From DATAYF01 sp036272735 (GTDB lineage: Bacteria; Chloroflexota; Ktedonobacteria; Ktedonobacterales; Ktedonobacteraceae): a stretch of DNA of 21,073 nt. Under the pieces are notes generated by a model. It saw nothing but the letters and a program-made list of their open reading frames with translations. It searched no databases and was not told the DNA's origin. Numbering within the stretch: position 1 is the first letter of the stretch; each line of letters starts with the position of its first letter. The DNA is taken from assembly GCA_036272735.1 (NCBI GenBank), contig DATAYF010000477.1, positions 1 through 21,073 on the forward strand. The letters run 5' to 3'. The position numbers were made by a program, and so were the translations under genes. Below, piece by piece: positions 20,861 through 21,073 of this stretch.

Positions 20861-21073
20861 TAATGCACCGCCCGCAGGCGCGCCTCCGCACCTTCCCAGG
20901 GTACTGTGTACCGGGAACATGAGGGAATGGGATCTGCTGCATCAAGATAGGCCGCCAGGAACGCCGAATACAGATCCCGCTGCACAGGACCGATGCCACA
21001 GGGACAGTGGTGCCATCTCTGGGATACCGGCTTTTTCACGCAGGTTCCACAGCCGTGACAAAATTGGCTGAGT
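20860..21073 (-). CDS. tnpB: TnpB-family RNA-guided nuclease, C-terminal fragment (runs off the window)
   Basis: Only the last 71 codons are inside the window; the 5' part lies beyond base 21073. The fragment starts LSQFCHGCGTCVKKPVSQRW and continues HHCPCGIGPVQRDLYSAFLA, the zinc ribbon (CxxC and CxC) of IS200/IS605 OrfB proteins, with the RD Asp that corresponds to the third RuvC catalytic residue. It then ends after AAYLDAADPIPSCSRYTVPW and a short basic tail. TnpB is an omegaRNA-guided DNA nuclease that helps retain its transposon. The probable guide RNA region follows at 20671-20860. No tnpA is seen; whether the whole gene is intact cannot be judged. Confidence 0.85.
   Translation of the reverse strand, partial: LSQFCHGCGTCVKKPVSQRWHHCPCGIGPVQRDLYSAFLAAYLDAADPIPSCSRYTVPWEGAEARLRAVH

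Noticed and set aside
20841..21071. Plus-strand frame at the window end
   Set aside because: It is antisense to the TnpB zinc-ribbon fragment, which is recognisable on the minus strand.

Overview
The window looks like a chromosomal segment of a Ktedonobacteria-type bacterium (Chloroflexota). This is inferred from gene content and style, not from a marker gene: PknB-type kinases fused to sensor or repeat modules, a PadR gene overlapping a YP..EYG..M domain gene, a bacterial translin-family protein, a B. subtilis-type ferrochelatase, and a TnpB relative ending in GPVQRDLYSAFLA. Most genes have clear AGGAGG-like ribosome binding sites.

Layout. 1-275: a long perfect hairpin and leader. 275-3932 (+): a two-TM PH-like membrane protein, a membrane-anchored sulfite-oxidase-like molybdoenzyme, a small double-CxxC protein and a chagasin-like lipoprotein. 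4001-5541 (+): a promoter with a palindromic operator candidate, padR, and an overlapping ORF that joins a PadR-associated domain to a PP2C phosphatase with its own internal start. 5617-7661 (-): a MenA-type UbiA prenyltransferase and a translin-family protein. 7963-9180 (+): a transmembrane Ser/Thr kinase. 9240-12635 (+): a haem operon of two tandem hemE paralogues and hemH, with a repeated structured element before hemE1 and before hemH. 12819-13250 (-): a YtkA-like exported protein. 13506-15689 (+): a cytosolic zinc-ribbon / kinase / beta-helix protein. 15956-19520 (+): the sdhCDAB operon. 19591-20565 (-): an LLM-family oxidoreductase. 20671-21073 (-): the 3' end of a tnpB gene with the right end of an IS200/IS605-type element and a probable omegaRNA region.

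How it fits together. The core is respiratory: menaquinone synthesis (menA), haem synthesis (hemE, hemH) and succinate dehydrogenase, which would use both quinone and haem b. Around this lies protein-phosphorylation signalling, with two kinases and one PP2C phosphatase.

Points most worth a second look: the second HemE has lost a substrate-binding Arg of the signature motif; the structured element repeats upstream of hemE1 and hemH with a covarying outer stem; there is an in-frame nested start for PP2C; the kinase-beta-helix protein; and a set of long, perfect, U-tract-less hairpins of unrelated sequence at gene ends, including all three convergent gene pairs.
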